This document shows positions 1-12,900 of a stretch of DNA of 64,000 nucleotides, in pieces. Location: assembly GCA_905250885.1 (NCBI GenBank), contig CAJNOQ010000036.1, forward strand, positions 29,706-93,705, written 5' to 3'. A program made the translations under genes and the position numbers. Position 1 is the first letter of the stretch. Every line of letters starts with the position of its first letter. The notes beneath the pieces are model-generated. The model was not told where the DNA came from, did no database searches, and was given only the letters and a program-made list of their open reading frames with translations. The DNA comes from Didymodactylos carnosus (lineage: Eukaryota > Rotifera > Eurotatoria > Philodinida > Philodinidae).

Positions 1-3000
1 CAATTATCATTCACAACAGTATCCAAATATAGCAGTGATGTCACGTGACGATATTCAACGTTATATCAACCATGCAATAACCGAAAATAATAAAATAATG
101 TTAAAATACCAAAATATGTTACAGCAGCAAAAACAAAAAGCACAACAGTTAAAATCAGATATTAAAGAGAAAGAAGAACAACTACAACAACTGAACAATA
201 ATTTAGGTAACTGCGCATCAATGACGTAGGAGGGGAAAAACAAATCATTAAATGTTGCCTTGTTCATCATATGACCGGGCGACTTCATAAGAATAAAGAT
301 AGAAATATGACATAAATCTATTAAATTGGGAGCCATAATATCAAAAAAGAATACGTAATACCGCAAAGCTACATGTTCAAGATGTGTCTTGATTATGAGA
401 CTACAAAAAATGATTTTTTTGGTATGAGCCTCAAAGTAGAGACGTGCGGCGCCCTTACCCTACAGGGTAGAGGTAAGGCTTAAAAAATTTTCATAGAGTA
501 GGATCAGAGGTGAAAAAAATACAATACAATACTGTGAATTTCTTAGTCTCGCCATCTCATCACTTGTGATATAGCGCTCTTCCTTTTTACCAGTTACATA
601 GAACCCTCCGATCTTGTGAGTTTAGATTCAACAGTCGAACATTTAAGAAAGCATGCTCAAGAATTATTAGAAGATAAACAAATATTAGAAGAATTAGGAA
701 AAGTAAAAGAATTAAAATTAGATAAATTAAATGAATATGAACGTGTATACGATCGAAAAGTGGCACAAGATAAACAATTACAACAAGAAATGGAAAATTT
801 GACAACGGATATACAAAAATTAAAACGACAACAAAAAGATGCACTATTAGATTATGATGGTTTAAGGCATAATATCGAAGCTGATCAGAAAGTTTTAAGC
901 GACATGAGACTGGAAGCACAACGTTTAAAAGAACAAATAAAAGTATTCTTAGATGATAAAGAAACACTCGATGAAACATGTGATCTACTTGGTATGTCAA
1001 CAAGAAGAGACTAGACCAATAGACTGCTCTAGATTGGGAGGAAATCTTGAGATGAAGTTACATTCCTAATTTCTTAGTAGGCAGACTGTCTGAAAAACTG
1101 TGATTTTTCACGTCCGAGTATGTCAGCTCTAATAAGTCGCCTCAAAGTTTATCAAATAGCATACCTCAAACAGTAAGTAAGAAGAACCGCTTGATCGTCT
1201 ACAACTTTTATACATGGTCTTAGAGACGAGTTCGTCACTACTGACTTGAGTGCCTCTCTAACCGTTAATTTTGTCTTTTTAGCTAAAAAATGTGAAGCAT
1301 TGCATAATGAATGTAAAGAGAAAGAGAAAGAAATGACCGATTTGAATCGGAATATCGAAGACAAACTGCACATGGCCAAAAGTTTGGAAGATGACATAAA
1401 CAAGTTTAAACAAGATAAAAAAACGATTTTACAAGTAAATAGCTAATGTACTGTTGAGTGTTTTCTTTTAACGTTTTTTAGACTCGATAAAAAATTGAAA
1501 AGGGTTTTTTATTTATCATAAAAAACCGCCCGTTTTTCATTTTGCATCGGCCACGAACGCTATATCGCTTTTGGTTACAGAATTGAGTTTTCGGGGGTTA
1601 TGAGCAAGTTTTCTAGGAGCCTCGGGAAACCGAGTCTTCAAATAATAGCTTTTTGCTGGATACTTATACAATTAACATTTTTCTGAACATACAGATTTGT
1701 AGAACAAAGGTTTCTGATCAAAATAAGACCTCCCACATCTTTGTATGACCTTGCATCAAAAAGTTACAGGCATTTTCCTAGAAGTCCTAAAACTGAGTAT
1801 TTCATACAGCGTTTTCTCTATATAAGAGTTACACATTACGTGTGACCCAAGGTTTTTAATAGCAGTTTGTCGTAGAGAGTTTGTTCTTTTTTTGTTTAAG
1901 AGAGGAAAAGAAACTACATCGTCTGACCGGCGCCGATTTTTGAATTAGGTCTTAGTTTTTTGTCAAATTGAGGATTTTTAGAAAACTCGGAACAATTTTT
2001 CGGATTTTGAAGGTTGTTGGTTGCCGGGAAACCAACAAAGACTTAATTAGAAAATCGGCGCAGCTCAGTCCATGTAGTTAGGTGTCTAGTTTAAAATAAA
2101 ACAAACCCGATCTCTCTAGCCTGAAGTATATTAAAATATCTTGGGACAAACTTCAGGGTCCTTTTTGGATCTTGATCTCTGAAAAACTCCTAAACCGTAA
2201 GACTTGGAGACAAAAAAGTTTTTTCATTCCCGTAACTCATTAAACCTAACATTTATGAAAAGTTTCGTCAAGATCGGAAGTACGGTGTAGGAGATAATTT
2301 TTGAGGAGGGAGGCTTAAAGCTGATCACCGCTTTGCACATGATATTATACTGATCATCATCGCTTGATTCTTACTTAACTTATCCTCGATCAGTTTAACC
2401 GATATCAGTTATTTTCGGTTTTGATTTCTTTCGGGTATGGTTAACCGAACATATCTGGTTCTACCTAATGATAGTCTATAATACTAATAACATCAGACTG
2501 GAGATTTCTTGCAGTAAATTGTCGAGGTCTACTTTGAAAAAAAAATTAACCGTGAACCTTCTTCTTATGGTGGTGTTTCCAGTAAAAGCTTATGGTGGTG
2601 CTCTCAGTAAAAGATTTTTCGATCGGGTTTGTTTTGTTTTGATCAGAAATGATTGCTCTTCTCTACCTGACCGATATTATTTATGGTACACCCGTTATAT
2701 GAGAAACATTTCTAAGCTTATAACTTTCGTGCTATATGAGCTAGCGGGGTCAATTAATAATCATTTTGTAGAGCGTGTTTTACTGTATCATTTCTTCATA
2801 GAGACAAATTTACAACCACTTGTTTCACTATAGAAAAATTTATTATTCAAATCGTGTCAGGACTTCTGAGCCGCCCTTTATAGTACCATTACACTATCAT
2901 GCATTTCTTCAAGAGTAAATGGTTATAGTTTTGTAAAAGGATCGTCTTTGTGTACTACGTTCTGTCACATCGTCATGCCTAGACCTATAAAATAGCTCAG

Positions 3001-6000
3001 AAATTAATTCATATTTATCAAATTTAGTTTCTGAAGTGGCTCTAATAATCAAACCTGGATGATGACTTATTTGATTTTTATATTATAGGAAGTTACGGAA
3101 ATGAAAGAAAAAGTTGAAAAGAGAAAAGCGGATATTGCTGCTGAACAAATTAGTTTAGCTCGATCACGATCAGCAGATTTTGAATCAGAAAATGAAGGAA
3201 TAAAACAACGAATTAAAGCCGGTATGTGTCATTATGACTGAAAAGGAAAAAACGTATTTTGATAGAATGTGTAATTTAATGTCATTAATTTATAGGTAAA
3301 GAAGAACTAATACGATTAAATATTGATGTCGATGATAGAAATCGAACATTGAATGAATTGAATACGATGATTATGTTTGCCAAAAACATCATGAAGGTAG
3401 GTAGCGCATTTGGATGTTTCAGGAGTACCCCTCCCCCCTCCCCTCTTTTTTGCAAAAAACTTTTCATTTTGAGCTGAACATAGTCTAATGTAGAGGAACG
3501 TCTGAGCTATAAAATGAGACCACTCCCAGCTCTCTATGACCTTCCTTGAAAAAGTATGAAGTTTTTAAGTTTTTTCTTCAAAGACTAGAAAACCTCAATT
3601 TTTTTCTCCTTTCCTATAGATTTAAAAATTTTTCTTGTAAATAGCATGATCGAAGAAAGCATACTCTTCAAAATGAGACGCCTTCCAGAATTTTCCGATG
3701 CGTTTTCGTGGAGATATAAGCATCAGACCAAATGCCCTGAAAAACAGAACTCAAGGTACAATGTGAATTTTCTCACTCTGCATTTTTTCGATAGTCCCTT
3801 CAATTGGGTCGCATTACGACCCTTTGAAAAAACGGTCTGATCGAGCTTAAATTTCTACCACAGATACTTCAGACCCTATCTCAGGTTCGTTTTTTTTAAG
3901 CGTTTTCGATTTCAACTTTCGGCATGAGAAGATTTTTAAAATAAAAAAACATTTTTTGTTATACAAGATTTTTAGTATTTTTCGAATATCTCGAGAAGGA
4001 AAGCATATTTTTCGAAAAAAAGGCGAACCTGAGATAGGGTCTAAAGTATCTGTGGTAAAAATTTCACTTCGATTGGACCATTTTTTCGAGGGATCGTAAT
4101 GTGACCTGATGGAAACTAGAGTTTTCCAGAAAATCGATAGAAGAACATGTAAAAAAATTCTAGGCAAAAAATACATCAATTTTCCTTTTCGATGTTCTAT
4201 TCTCTGGTATAAATTTCACCCCGATCAAATATCGGCTTCTCAAAAAAGAGTGAGGAGGGAGGTTATCCTTAAATGTAAGCTACTTTAAAAGGTGTGTACG
4301 CGCGTTTCTATCTTATAGAATATTGAACCAACTGAAAATAAACTAAATTATCAACCATTTGACAACCAAATATCAAATAATTACAATGTAAACTATAAAT
4401 CACCACTTCATTCCATTGAACAGTAAGTATGTTATAAGTTGGAGATTTTTAGATTAGGCATATCGCTTCTTACATCACTAAGCAGTTGATTATAGATATT
4501 GAAGCAAATTGTATGTCTATTTTCTAACATAGCTTCTACATACTTATTATGAAATTCTGATATATATATATATATATCATATTGCCAAGAATAATTGTGA
4601 AGTTAGAGGGCAAACCGAACCATTTATATCTATATACATCGAAGTTTCACCTTTAGATCCGAAGAAACATCCTTTTTTTCTATTTCATTGGGTTAGATCT
4701 GCGCACCAACAACAAGAGAAATAAAGTTGTAACTCTTTCTGCATAAGAGAATCTAAGCTTAACCCCTATGAAACTGATATTTTCACAAGTACATCAAAAA
4801 CATTATCTCAGGAATTAAATCTTTTATACACTTAAGAATTTCACGTTGAATATAATTCATCATTTTCTATGTAACAGAGATCTTTGAATAAAACTTCGAC
4901 ATGATTGTATTGAGCCGAAATATTTGAAAAAGTCGTTGTTTGACATTTAATCACGGGAGGAAAAGCAGCACCCACTATCCATTTCAAAACACAATGAACG
5001 ATTGCTTTTGAACAGTTCAGGAACGTTGCTAGCTAGCGAGTTCGGGTCTTCGCCGTTGAAACGAGGACATCTGGAGGCATCCAGGTATGTAATAATCATT
5101 CGGCTAGCCAAGACCTTTGAGGGATTTCCAGAAGTCTTGTGGAAAGGCTTATAGCTCCTGAACCGAACAAATTAGCGAGTTCGAATCATACATTGCACGA
5201 TTCTTTTTCCTTTTTTCTTTGATTTGTTTTCTTCTACATAAGACCAAAAGATGGCTGACCGATTTACATTAATAGAAAAGTATACAAAATGTTTTTTGTC
5301 TTAATACTTTTTGATTTAATTTCGTTGTAATGGATAGATATCCGAGTAACTGTAGAAAGTGTTGAAATATTTATTCTTTATACCATATTTAGTCGCAGGA
5401 AAAGTAAGCTAAGCGTTGGACCAGTCTGATAGACTAAATCGGTATCTTTGGATGCCGAAAGGTGCTATACTAAAAAAAGTGCTGTCCCTCTTGCATTTAA
5501 TAGTACAATGTAGCATAAAAATATTTTTGGACAAAAATTCCTAATGAACTAGTAGATGCATTCAGTGGAACTTTTCGTAGGATGTAACAAAAAGGACGTG
5601 TGCTGATAAACATACGTTGAATAATATTTCACTTTTTGAGAACTTTTAGTAAAATACTTCTACATGTTTAATAAGGGACCACAAGATAAAGAAAATACGT
5701 TGAAGTTTCACAGAGAAGAGTCATCGAGATCTGAAGAAATGTCTTATTGCTGCAAAAGCTACTTGACTATAACTCACTGCACAATAAGTCCGAGAAACTG
5801 ATGTTTGAAGAGAAAGATGCAATCTTCAGCGATATCTGAATTAACCTCATATCGATTTTATCAAAATAATTGTCTGTTATTAATCCGACAGATAATAATA
5901 CTTTTTTGTTTTAGTCAAGATACAGAATTTATCCAGTCAATTAATTATGATAATAAAATACAACGATTGAATAAAATAATTGATGAAAAAGATGATGAAA

Positions 6001-6685
6001 TTCGAAATTTAAATATGAAATTAATGAAGTAAAAAAATAAAAACAAAAACAAATATCTAAATAAAAACTATATCAAATACTATTTTTTTCTTTAGAACAA
6101 AAGATGAGTTATTTCAATTAGAAAATAAACAAAGAACTCAAGAAACAAATTTTGATACAATAAAATCATCAATGCAAATTGAAATGGATAAATTAAAACA
6201 TTGGTTAGAAATCTATGAAAATCGAAAATTAGCCATAAAACCACATTATAAAGAAGCAATTAATGAATTAGAATTAAAATTACATGAACAAGAAATGTTT
6301 TATCGTAAACAAATTAAAGATATTGATTCAGAAATAAAACGAAAAAATTATCGTCCTTATCGTACTCCAGATGATTCTGGGTAAGTTTATACAAAAATTG
6401 ACATCTACAAATCTCATTCTACTTTGATTATCTTTTAGATTTTTTAGCGATACAACACTATCAGGAGACTATCATTATTTAAAATCATCGACATCGCCAA
6501 CAGTCGATTATTTTAATTCAAACGATCATTTACGTGATCAAATACAAACAATATTTCGTCAACATGTCGATGAATTAGATAAATGTAATTCAAAATATAA
6601 AACAAATTTATCGAATCTCAAAAATCGTTTACATGAACTAGAAAATACTACCACTGAGCCCATCCTAGGTACAACATGTTATTGA
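1..6685 (+). CDS. Long coiled-coil protein, 3' part (5' end outside window); family not recognised
   Basis: Nine exons join in frame: 1-206, 626-991, 1283-1434, 3089-3221, 3296-3396, 4319-4422, 5915-6028, 6096-6380 and 6439-6685 (stop TGA 6683-6685). All introns are GT-AG. They give 568 visible residues, and the frame is still open at base 1, so the start is missing. Nearly the whole product is predicted coiled coil, with Lys/Glu/Gln/Leu heptads such as KEKEEQLQQLNNNL, LKRQQKDALLDYDGLR and IDEKDDEIRNLNMKL. A non-helical Asn/Tyr/Pro-rich break (from exon 4319-4422) sits in the middle. After the last strong coil comes a Ser/Thr-rich stretch (TPDDSGFFSDTTLSGDY), then a final short helix and a Cys-Tyr C-terminus. 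I see no catalytic motif, membrane segment or signal. A cytoskeletal, centrosomal or ciliary scaffold would fit the shape, but that is inference only. Exon calls are firm where short introns flank them; the exon at 4319 between two long introns is less certain. Confidence 0.75.
1435..3088 (+). other. Long intron of the coiled-coil gene, repeat-derived
   Basis: This 1.65 kb intron holds no exon that I can support. It carries a 25-bp tandem duplication (2564-2613), a short inverted pair GGCGCCGATTTT/AAAATCGGCGC near 1926-2060, and a 15-bp inverted pair AAAACAAACCCGATC near 2097 and 2626-2640. At about 2262-2314 is a segment ending in GGAGGGAGGC-TTAA that resembles the end of the foldback element at 22236-23075. 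The 121-codon open frame at 2468-2833 has no recognisable protein character and no splice support. Confidence 0.6.
2564..2613 (+). repeat. Two-copy 25-bp tandem repeat
   Basis: Two adjacent 25-base units beginning CTTATGGTGGTG and ending CAGTAAAAG occupy 2564-2588 and 2589-2613. They differ at three positions. They lie in an intron and look like a local tandem duplication. Confidence 0.9.
3419..4268. mobile_element. Foldback (MITE-like) element in an intron of the coiled-coil gene
   Basis: Long imperfect inverted arms lie at 3797-3889 and 4024-4112. They share GGTCGCATTACGA-type and CCACAGATACTT-type blocks and are separated by about 135 nt. The outer ends also look inverted: C-rich at 3425-3445 (ACCCCTCCCCCC) and G-rich at 4250-4262 (GAGGAGGGAGG), the latter followed by TTAA at 4269-4272. 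The left limit is approximate and no left TTAA was found. Open frames inside (3646-3840 plus, 3847-4179 minus) are by-products of the repeat. A segment at 3640-3715 is shared with the element at 24012-24679. Confidence 0.65.
4423..5914 (+). other. Long intron of the coiled-coil gene
   Basis: Apart from an (AT)n run at 4560-4577, I see little structure. TAGCGAGTTCG occurs twice (about 5035 and 5173). No exon or RNA gene could be supported. Confidence 0.5.
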
Positions 6686-7779
6686 GGAGATGTATGGCTA
6701 GATATAAAAAACAAAAATTTTTTTATTTTTATTTTTGTATCGTATAAAAAACATAAATTGAGTATCTAATATTAGTAGCATGTGCAATACTAGCACTTAG
6801 TCCCATTTACGCTGTTTCTCTAACTCTCAATGATTGATTGAGTGTAATAAACTATGCATAGTGAATCATCAAAGAATGAAACTCTATCTGTGAAACTAAA
6901 AAATCTTGTGATAACCTTTTTTCTCAACTTTTAGTGAATCTCTTCATCTAAAGATATTTTTCACTTCATTTTGATTTGATTAGTTTTGTTATATATCAGT
7001 CACCTTTTTCCTATATTTTTATCGCCTTTTTTTACTTGTTATTAGATTCAGAATAAAAAGAGCATTTCTAAAACTCAGCATGTTATATATTTACAGTCCA
7101 ACAGAGGGTGGCTTCCAGGTACGGATGTGAAACAGAGGTTGCTTGATTTTGCAATTTTTCGTGAAAAACTAAAAGAATGTGAAAATATTTGAGTACGTTT
7201 ATTTGATGAACTACAGAGCTGCATAACGTAGTCTTTATTGTTATACATCAGGGGTGCAACTAGGATTTTTAGACTTTTGGGTCATTTTCTACACAGTTAA
7301 AAGAATCAATGGGCCTAGGTGGACCGAACGCTTTCTGCTTGGATCGTAAATTTTTTAGATTGTTGCCATTTCTGATGCTGGCATTTCTGCTGTCTGCCTT
7401 CAATAACAAAAAGATCCAAAAATCGACACAAAACATTTTAAGCAATAATGCATAAGTTTTTTGAAGCATACAAAGGACATTCACGTTTTGTGAAAAGTAG
7501 TTAGATAGTGAAAATGGCAAAATACTGCTGTTTTTCGCTAGTTTTTCTCATTTTTAAAACTTTCGCCATATCCGCAAGCCTTTTTAGTCTTTCGTCAACG
7601 CAGTTTTGCAGAGATTTTCGAGTACTGTCGATTCTAACAAGCATTGTTTGTGTTTGAAGCGTTGTTAGTTAAAAAAATAAAAATAAGAGTGTGATAGCTT
7701 CTTTCAAGATAATAATGAAGCATCAGTCAAATTCTTGCTCAACTCGATCAGCTCTATTGTTTTGCAAGCAAAAGTTATT

Positions 7780-7833
7780 AAAATTGGCGAATATCTCAGA
7801 AACAAACCATTTCTGAGATATTCGCCAATTTTT
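7780..7833. repeat. Short, near-perfect inverted repeat
   Basis: The 23-nt arm containing TTGGCGAATATCTCAGAAA is followed after a loop of about 7 nt by its exact reverse complement. The structure would form a stable hairpin as DNA or RNA. It is intergenic, and no function can be assigned. Confidence 0.9.
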
Positions 7834-8011
7834 AGACTCTATGCATTACTGCTATGAAAAAATATTGTTCAGCCTACTGTCTTAACAGTAAACTTCATTT
7901 TCAACTGAAAAGTAGTGGAACCTATACAGGAGTGGTATAGGCTATCATTCTACATTAAAATCTGGAGAAAGTCGATTCCACTATATGTTGGCTTCTCCTT
8001 TCTCATACTGG

Positions 8012-8137
8012 GGGTCGTATCACGAAAAAATTTAAGTCAAAGCCTAGACTTAAGTCATACTTAACTGTATAAAATTAGCACGTAAGTACACATAACGAAG
8101 ACTTAAGTCAGGCTTAAGTTTTTTTGTGATACGACCC
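8012..8137. mobile_element. 126-bp MITE-like element with GGGTCGTATCAC termini
   Basis: Terminal inverted repeats begin GGGTCGTATCACGAAAAAA on the left and, read from the right, GGGTCGTATCACAAAAAAA. They continue inward into (A)CTTAAG-type blocks, so most of the element can fold back. It is too short to encode a protein. No clear target-site duplication is visible. Confidence 0.75.
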
Positions 8138-9993
8138 TCTATTCTAGATCGTGGAACTGAGCGGGACCGTGTCGTATTTTGATACTGTGTTATCAGACAA
8201 AATAAAACACTGAAGTTATGAAACTTTATAAGTCTTATACTAAAAAATGTTGATTTGTCCAACAACAGGGTGTCAATAAAACACAAATTTCTTCATTAAA
8301 AATTTGTTTTGAGATTTACATTTTTCGAAAAAAATCTATTTTCCTTCAAAAGTTGCTGTATCCGAAAATTGTTCATAATGTGTTCGATAAAGAATTCAAT
8401 TCCGCATAAAATAAGATTAAATAGATCCTAAGTTTTTGACTGTCTTTCCTCAAGAAAAAACGAATAGACACATGATAATTTACTTGGGATTCGCATCTCG
8501 TGTTCACGACAAACTTCATCCAGAATCCGTAATAAAAAAGTGTTGGGTCAGACACTAAAAAATTTTCTGTTGTCCCTCCGGAGTTGCGCCACTGTTATCA
8601 ATTTTATGCAGATATTGTGACGGAGGTGTCCAAAAGTAAATTTCTATTAAAAAAAAGAATGTAATCCCTATTGACGACGTACGAGTAAACTCAGGGTACT
8701 AGTCTATTGTATAGTCATATGAGCATTTAATTCAATCTTCAATAATTTCTGATTTATGTTTTAGATAGGTGTCGCTGTTGGTACTGATTAATTTATGTCC
8801 CGATACACATGCAGATCTGAAGAACTATGGTCTGGGACAGTAAAATTTCTATAGAAGACTTATTGTAAAAAGCTTTACTATTGTAAAGAAACATCAGTGC
8901 CGAGGAATTACTTGGGTTTTTGCTCATTTGTGAAACTGTCATGTCGAAGAAAAAACTTTACTTTCTTCTCTCTCTAATACATGGCAGCATAGCGCTCGGA
9001 AAAAAACAACGAAAGAAAAAGTGACTATAATATTAAGTTTCAAATGTGAGAGTTTTTTCGTTTCGAAGGTTAAAATGATATACGATATATAAAAGTGTTA
9101 AAGTAGTGAGAAAATGAAGTGCTTTTTCTTTTTTGGTTTGTTAGAATAAACATCATCTACAACAAAAAAAAGATGATGATGTTTTTATTAGAAATTTTTT
9201 ATTGTCACAAAGCTCTTGTGAAATGAAGGATGCGCTGATGCCGTTAGTTTCGTGTTTTGTGTGAGTACTCTCAAAAAAAGGTAATGTAGATGTTCTGTTG
9301 CAATTTTTCTACTCTAAATAAGATGATAGAAAAGCGGTAGCGATATCACTATCTCACATTTTGAAATTCTTTCGCTTCTACAGCAAAGTTGAGTGCCTGT
9401 TTCCATCTTGGTTACAAATAGGGGTGCCATTGAGAAGATTTGTGGTGCATTATTACTATTGCATTATAAACACCATTAAATCTTATTTCGAATATTCTTC
9501 AGAATATTGTCAGGATAACATGTTTATAACATGTTAGAACTCGTTACGAACTCAAACAACGTTTTATAACTTCTTTTAGCGTGTTAATATTGCGTGCGCT
9601 CGATTTATAATTTTATTTTTTCATGGTACATTTCCTTCTACTCTCATTTATATAAAAAGCCCGTTTTTATGGAAATAGGCTTCATAACCTTTCATCGAAA
9701 AACAAAATAATAGACGTCCTCATGCAGACAAATAGAATAATCCAGTTGACATTTGATTTTCTAGTAAGAAGGTATTACAAGAAGAGCACTTCTTTCTTGA
9801 GACAACAGATCACTCGAGTTGAACGTCAGATAGTTGAATACGTTGAATGTAGATAGTTTTAGAATTATTTGAGAAGTTGCTGATTGTTCGTTCTATTCAA
9901 TAGTTCCTACTAGTTATCTCGTTATTCAGAATTTTGTCTTAAACTTAGTTTTCTTTTTAATTGAAGCGAGCGCGGTGAATCCACCGCCATTCT

Positions 9994-12900
9994 ATGGCCA
10001 CTTTATTATCATCAATGTCGAATGCCGCCTATTTATTATCTCCTAAAAATGATTCATCATCACCTGATTCCCAATTCGTTGATATTCTATTAAATGGTAG
10101 TCACGATCAAATTGTTCAGTTTATTAATCGTTGGTGTAAACAACAACGTCGTTCTCGTTTACAAACTATTGTCGATTCTACTCAACATCATGACATATTT
10201 TTATCGCTCATTAATACTCTTACTCAAACACAAAATAGTGAATATCAATTAAATTGTTTACAATTATTACTTGAATTAAATATTTTACATCATCAAAATT
10301 ATGATCAATGTACATATTTACCAGCTATTTTAAAATGTCTTGCATCCCCATCGCCCGATGTCAATCAGTTATGTTTACAAATATTAACAAAAGAAATTCA
10401 AACTACACACGATATTTCCAATTATTTACACATTTATATCCAAGATGGACTTCAGTCACAACAAACACGAGTAGTAGTTAAATCGATTCAGTATCTAAAA
10501 GATATCATCACGAAAAAATTACAATATGAAAATTTATCACCCATTATTGAATTATTGTTAAAATATTTAAATGAAAACACATTTCGTTTAACCTATGAAC
10601 ATATTCTTGTGGATGCTGTAAAACATATGAAAAATGTGCTCGGAAATGATATGTTTAATACCTATTTAGATACATATTCAAGTACATTGAGAAAAGCTTA
10701 TTCTGCATATGTACAAGAAGCAAATAATAATAATAATAATGATGAGAATGACGATGACGGAAATGATACGAATTTAGATGATGCAGAGGAGGATGAAACA
10801 CCAAGAGCAATAGACAACGAGAAATTGTCAGGTAGTATGAGTGTAACTTTGAAATCATAGTCGAAACGAACAGCGTTGTCGACTAGTCTGGATAAAGTTA
10901 TTCAAAAACTGTTGACTTACTCAGAAATTTTTTAAGAAATTTAACTTGAGAAACTGCCTTTTATGCACCCGAGTAAGTGATTTTCTCTAGTTTCTGACTA
11001 ACTCATTTATTTGCTGAGAAACTGGCTCTTCGAAATCATATCGAATGACAACACCACTAAGTGACCTTAGAGTCAAAAATTTCTCTGCATATGCCATGAT
11101 ATAGACGTGATAAAATGATGTAATGCTGATGTTCTAACAGATGAACTGAGAAGAAAAGGAACCTATTTATATTATATATATTCAAATCCGGAACGTGCAA
11201 AATCGAGAAATGTTAGGATTTATATTGATGAATAGTTAAAAAAACATTAATTAAATTCTATCTCGTTTTCTTTATATTGCTGATGAATCTTGTTTTGAAA
11301 TAAAATATAATGAATAAACATCAGTCTAAGACTGATGTTTCTTCAGCTAATTGAAAATTAACTTAAAACATGGAGTTACTCAGAAAAGACTTTAGTTACT
11401 CAGCAGACTCTCTACCCCCTCCACCAAAACTTCTATCGAAAACGGTGCAAAAGAAGCTATGCATGTTTTAGACACTAGAGTATCGTAGGACTATTCACAT
11501 CCTTGACACTTTCAATATGTTATGGATAGAAAACTGTATGATTGTATGCCGTATCATATACTTTCTTGTTTTAGTGATAAATGGTTTTAAATCAAATGGT
11601 ATTCAAAATTCTTTGGCCTATTCGAACAGTGATAGTGATAAAAATCTTTCATCATTGCATAACAAACCATTTATTAACAGTACTAGTATTAATGATGATT
11701 TTAGTCAAATTGTTGAATTAATTAAAACAAAATGGTTAAATTCAAATGAAACAATACGTTTACAATATTTAGAAAAATTTAAGTTAGCATACGAAAATCA
11801 ATTAATAACAATTAAAACACAAGGAATAGCAAATAAAAATGATCAATATTTTCAACAAATGTTTTTAACATTTTTAACAAGTATTTTAGACCTTCTTATG
11901 TATATTACATCGATAACATTAGATATATCAATGAAAATAAAAATACATCTTTGTTTATGTTTAATATGGCTCATTAAGAGTTTAATGAATCATTGTAAAA
12001 CATATTATAAACAATTATGTACAATATTTAAAAATATTCTTTGTAATGGAAATGCAAATAATCGACAACTAGCGGTAAGTCAATTATCATTCATCTAATA
12101 CAGTGTGTTGAGAATCACAATGTTATAGTTGGCTGTTTGTACGATTTGTAGAGACAGCCATAATAGTGCTTTTTTTTTTCGCTTAATATGCATTTTTTTA
12201 TACTTCTTTTTTTAGAAATTATCTGTTAGTTTAACAATATTACTAGGAAATTATGTTCATCCACAATTAATCTTAAATGAATTAATCGACAATGATCTAT
12301 TTGATTCTTATACATTTCGTATTCAATTAGAAATGTTAGCGATTGTCACTGCAACATTACTTAAATATCGTCATCACAAATATGATCAATTATTTTTAAT
12401 ATGTAAACGGTTTATTCCATTGTTAGTAACAAATCGTCGTGAATTAAGACACGGAACAATTGAATGTTTTACAGTTATTTGTTATTACATGAATCAATAT
12501 CAAAAACTACCGTTAGATGTTGAAACAATTAATTTACAATTGAAATTATTATTTGAAACAATTGAACAATTACCGTTAAATGGATATGAAGCTTCTCTTG
12601 CGCTCAAATATCGATTACAACGAAATATTTTGCCAGTATTAACTGATGAAGGAAATATTACGCCAGGTCTCATTTTAAGTGATCAGACAATGGTAAATGA
12701 TCCAGATGTTAAATTTATTTTGGCTGTTAGCCTTCAACCATCGCCCTCACCAACATTACATCAACAAAAACAAGATGAACCACAACAACCAAGAATAATA
12801 CAAAATAATAATAATAATAATTCAAAGTTGTTACATTTAGCCATGCCATTGGTCCAAAAAACAAATGAAAAGAATGGTGTGTCGACGAATGAGGTAAACA

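Larger units (their letters stand above)
6686..9993. other. Spacer between the coiled-coil gene and TOGARAM
   Basis: No gene was found. The spacer holds two foldback structures (7780-7833 and 8012-8137, listed separately), a weak hairpin at about 9150-9185 (AACATCATCT with AGATGATGATGTT), and the presumed promoter and 5' leader of the downstream TOGARAM gene. I cannot place a core promoter with confidence. Confidence 0.5.

Noticed and set aside
2468-2833. 121-codon open frame in the first gene's long intron
   Set aside because: No splice sites fit it, no recognisable motif, and the surrounding DNA is repeat-like.
3847-4179. 110-codon minus-strand open frame
   Set aside because: It lies inside the foldback element, and its ends coincide with the inverted arms rather than gene signals.
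5165-5195. GAGTTCGAATCAT resembling a tRNA B box
   Set aside because: No matching A box, anticodon arm or acceptor stem nearby.
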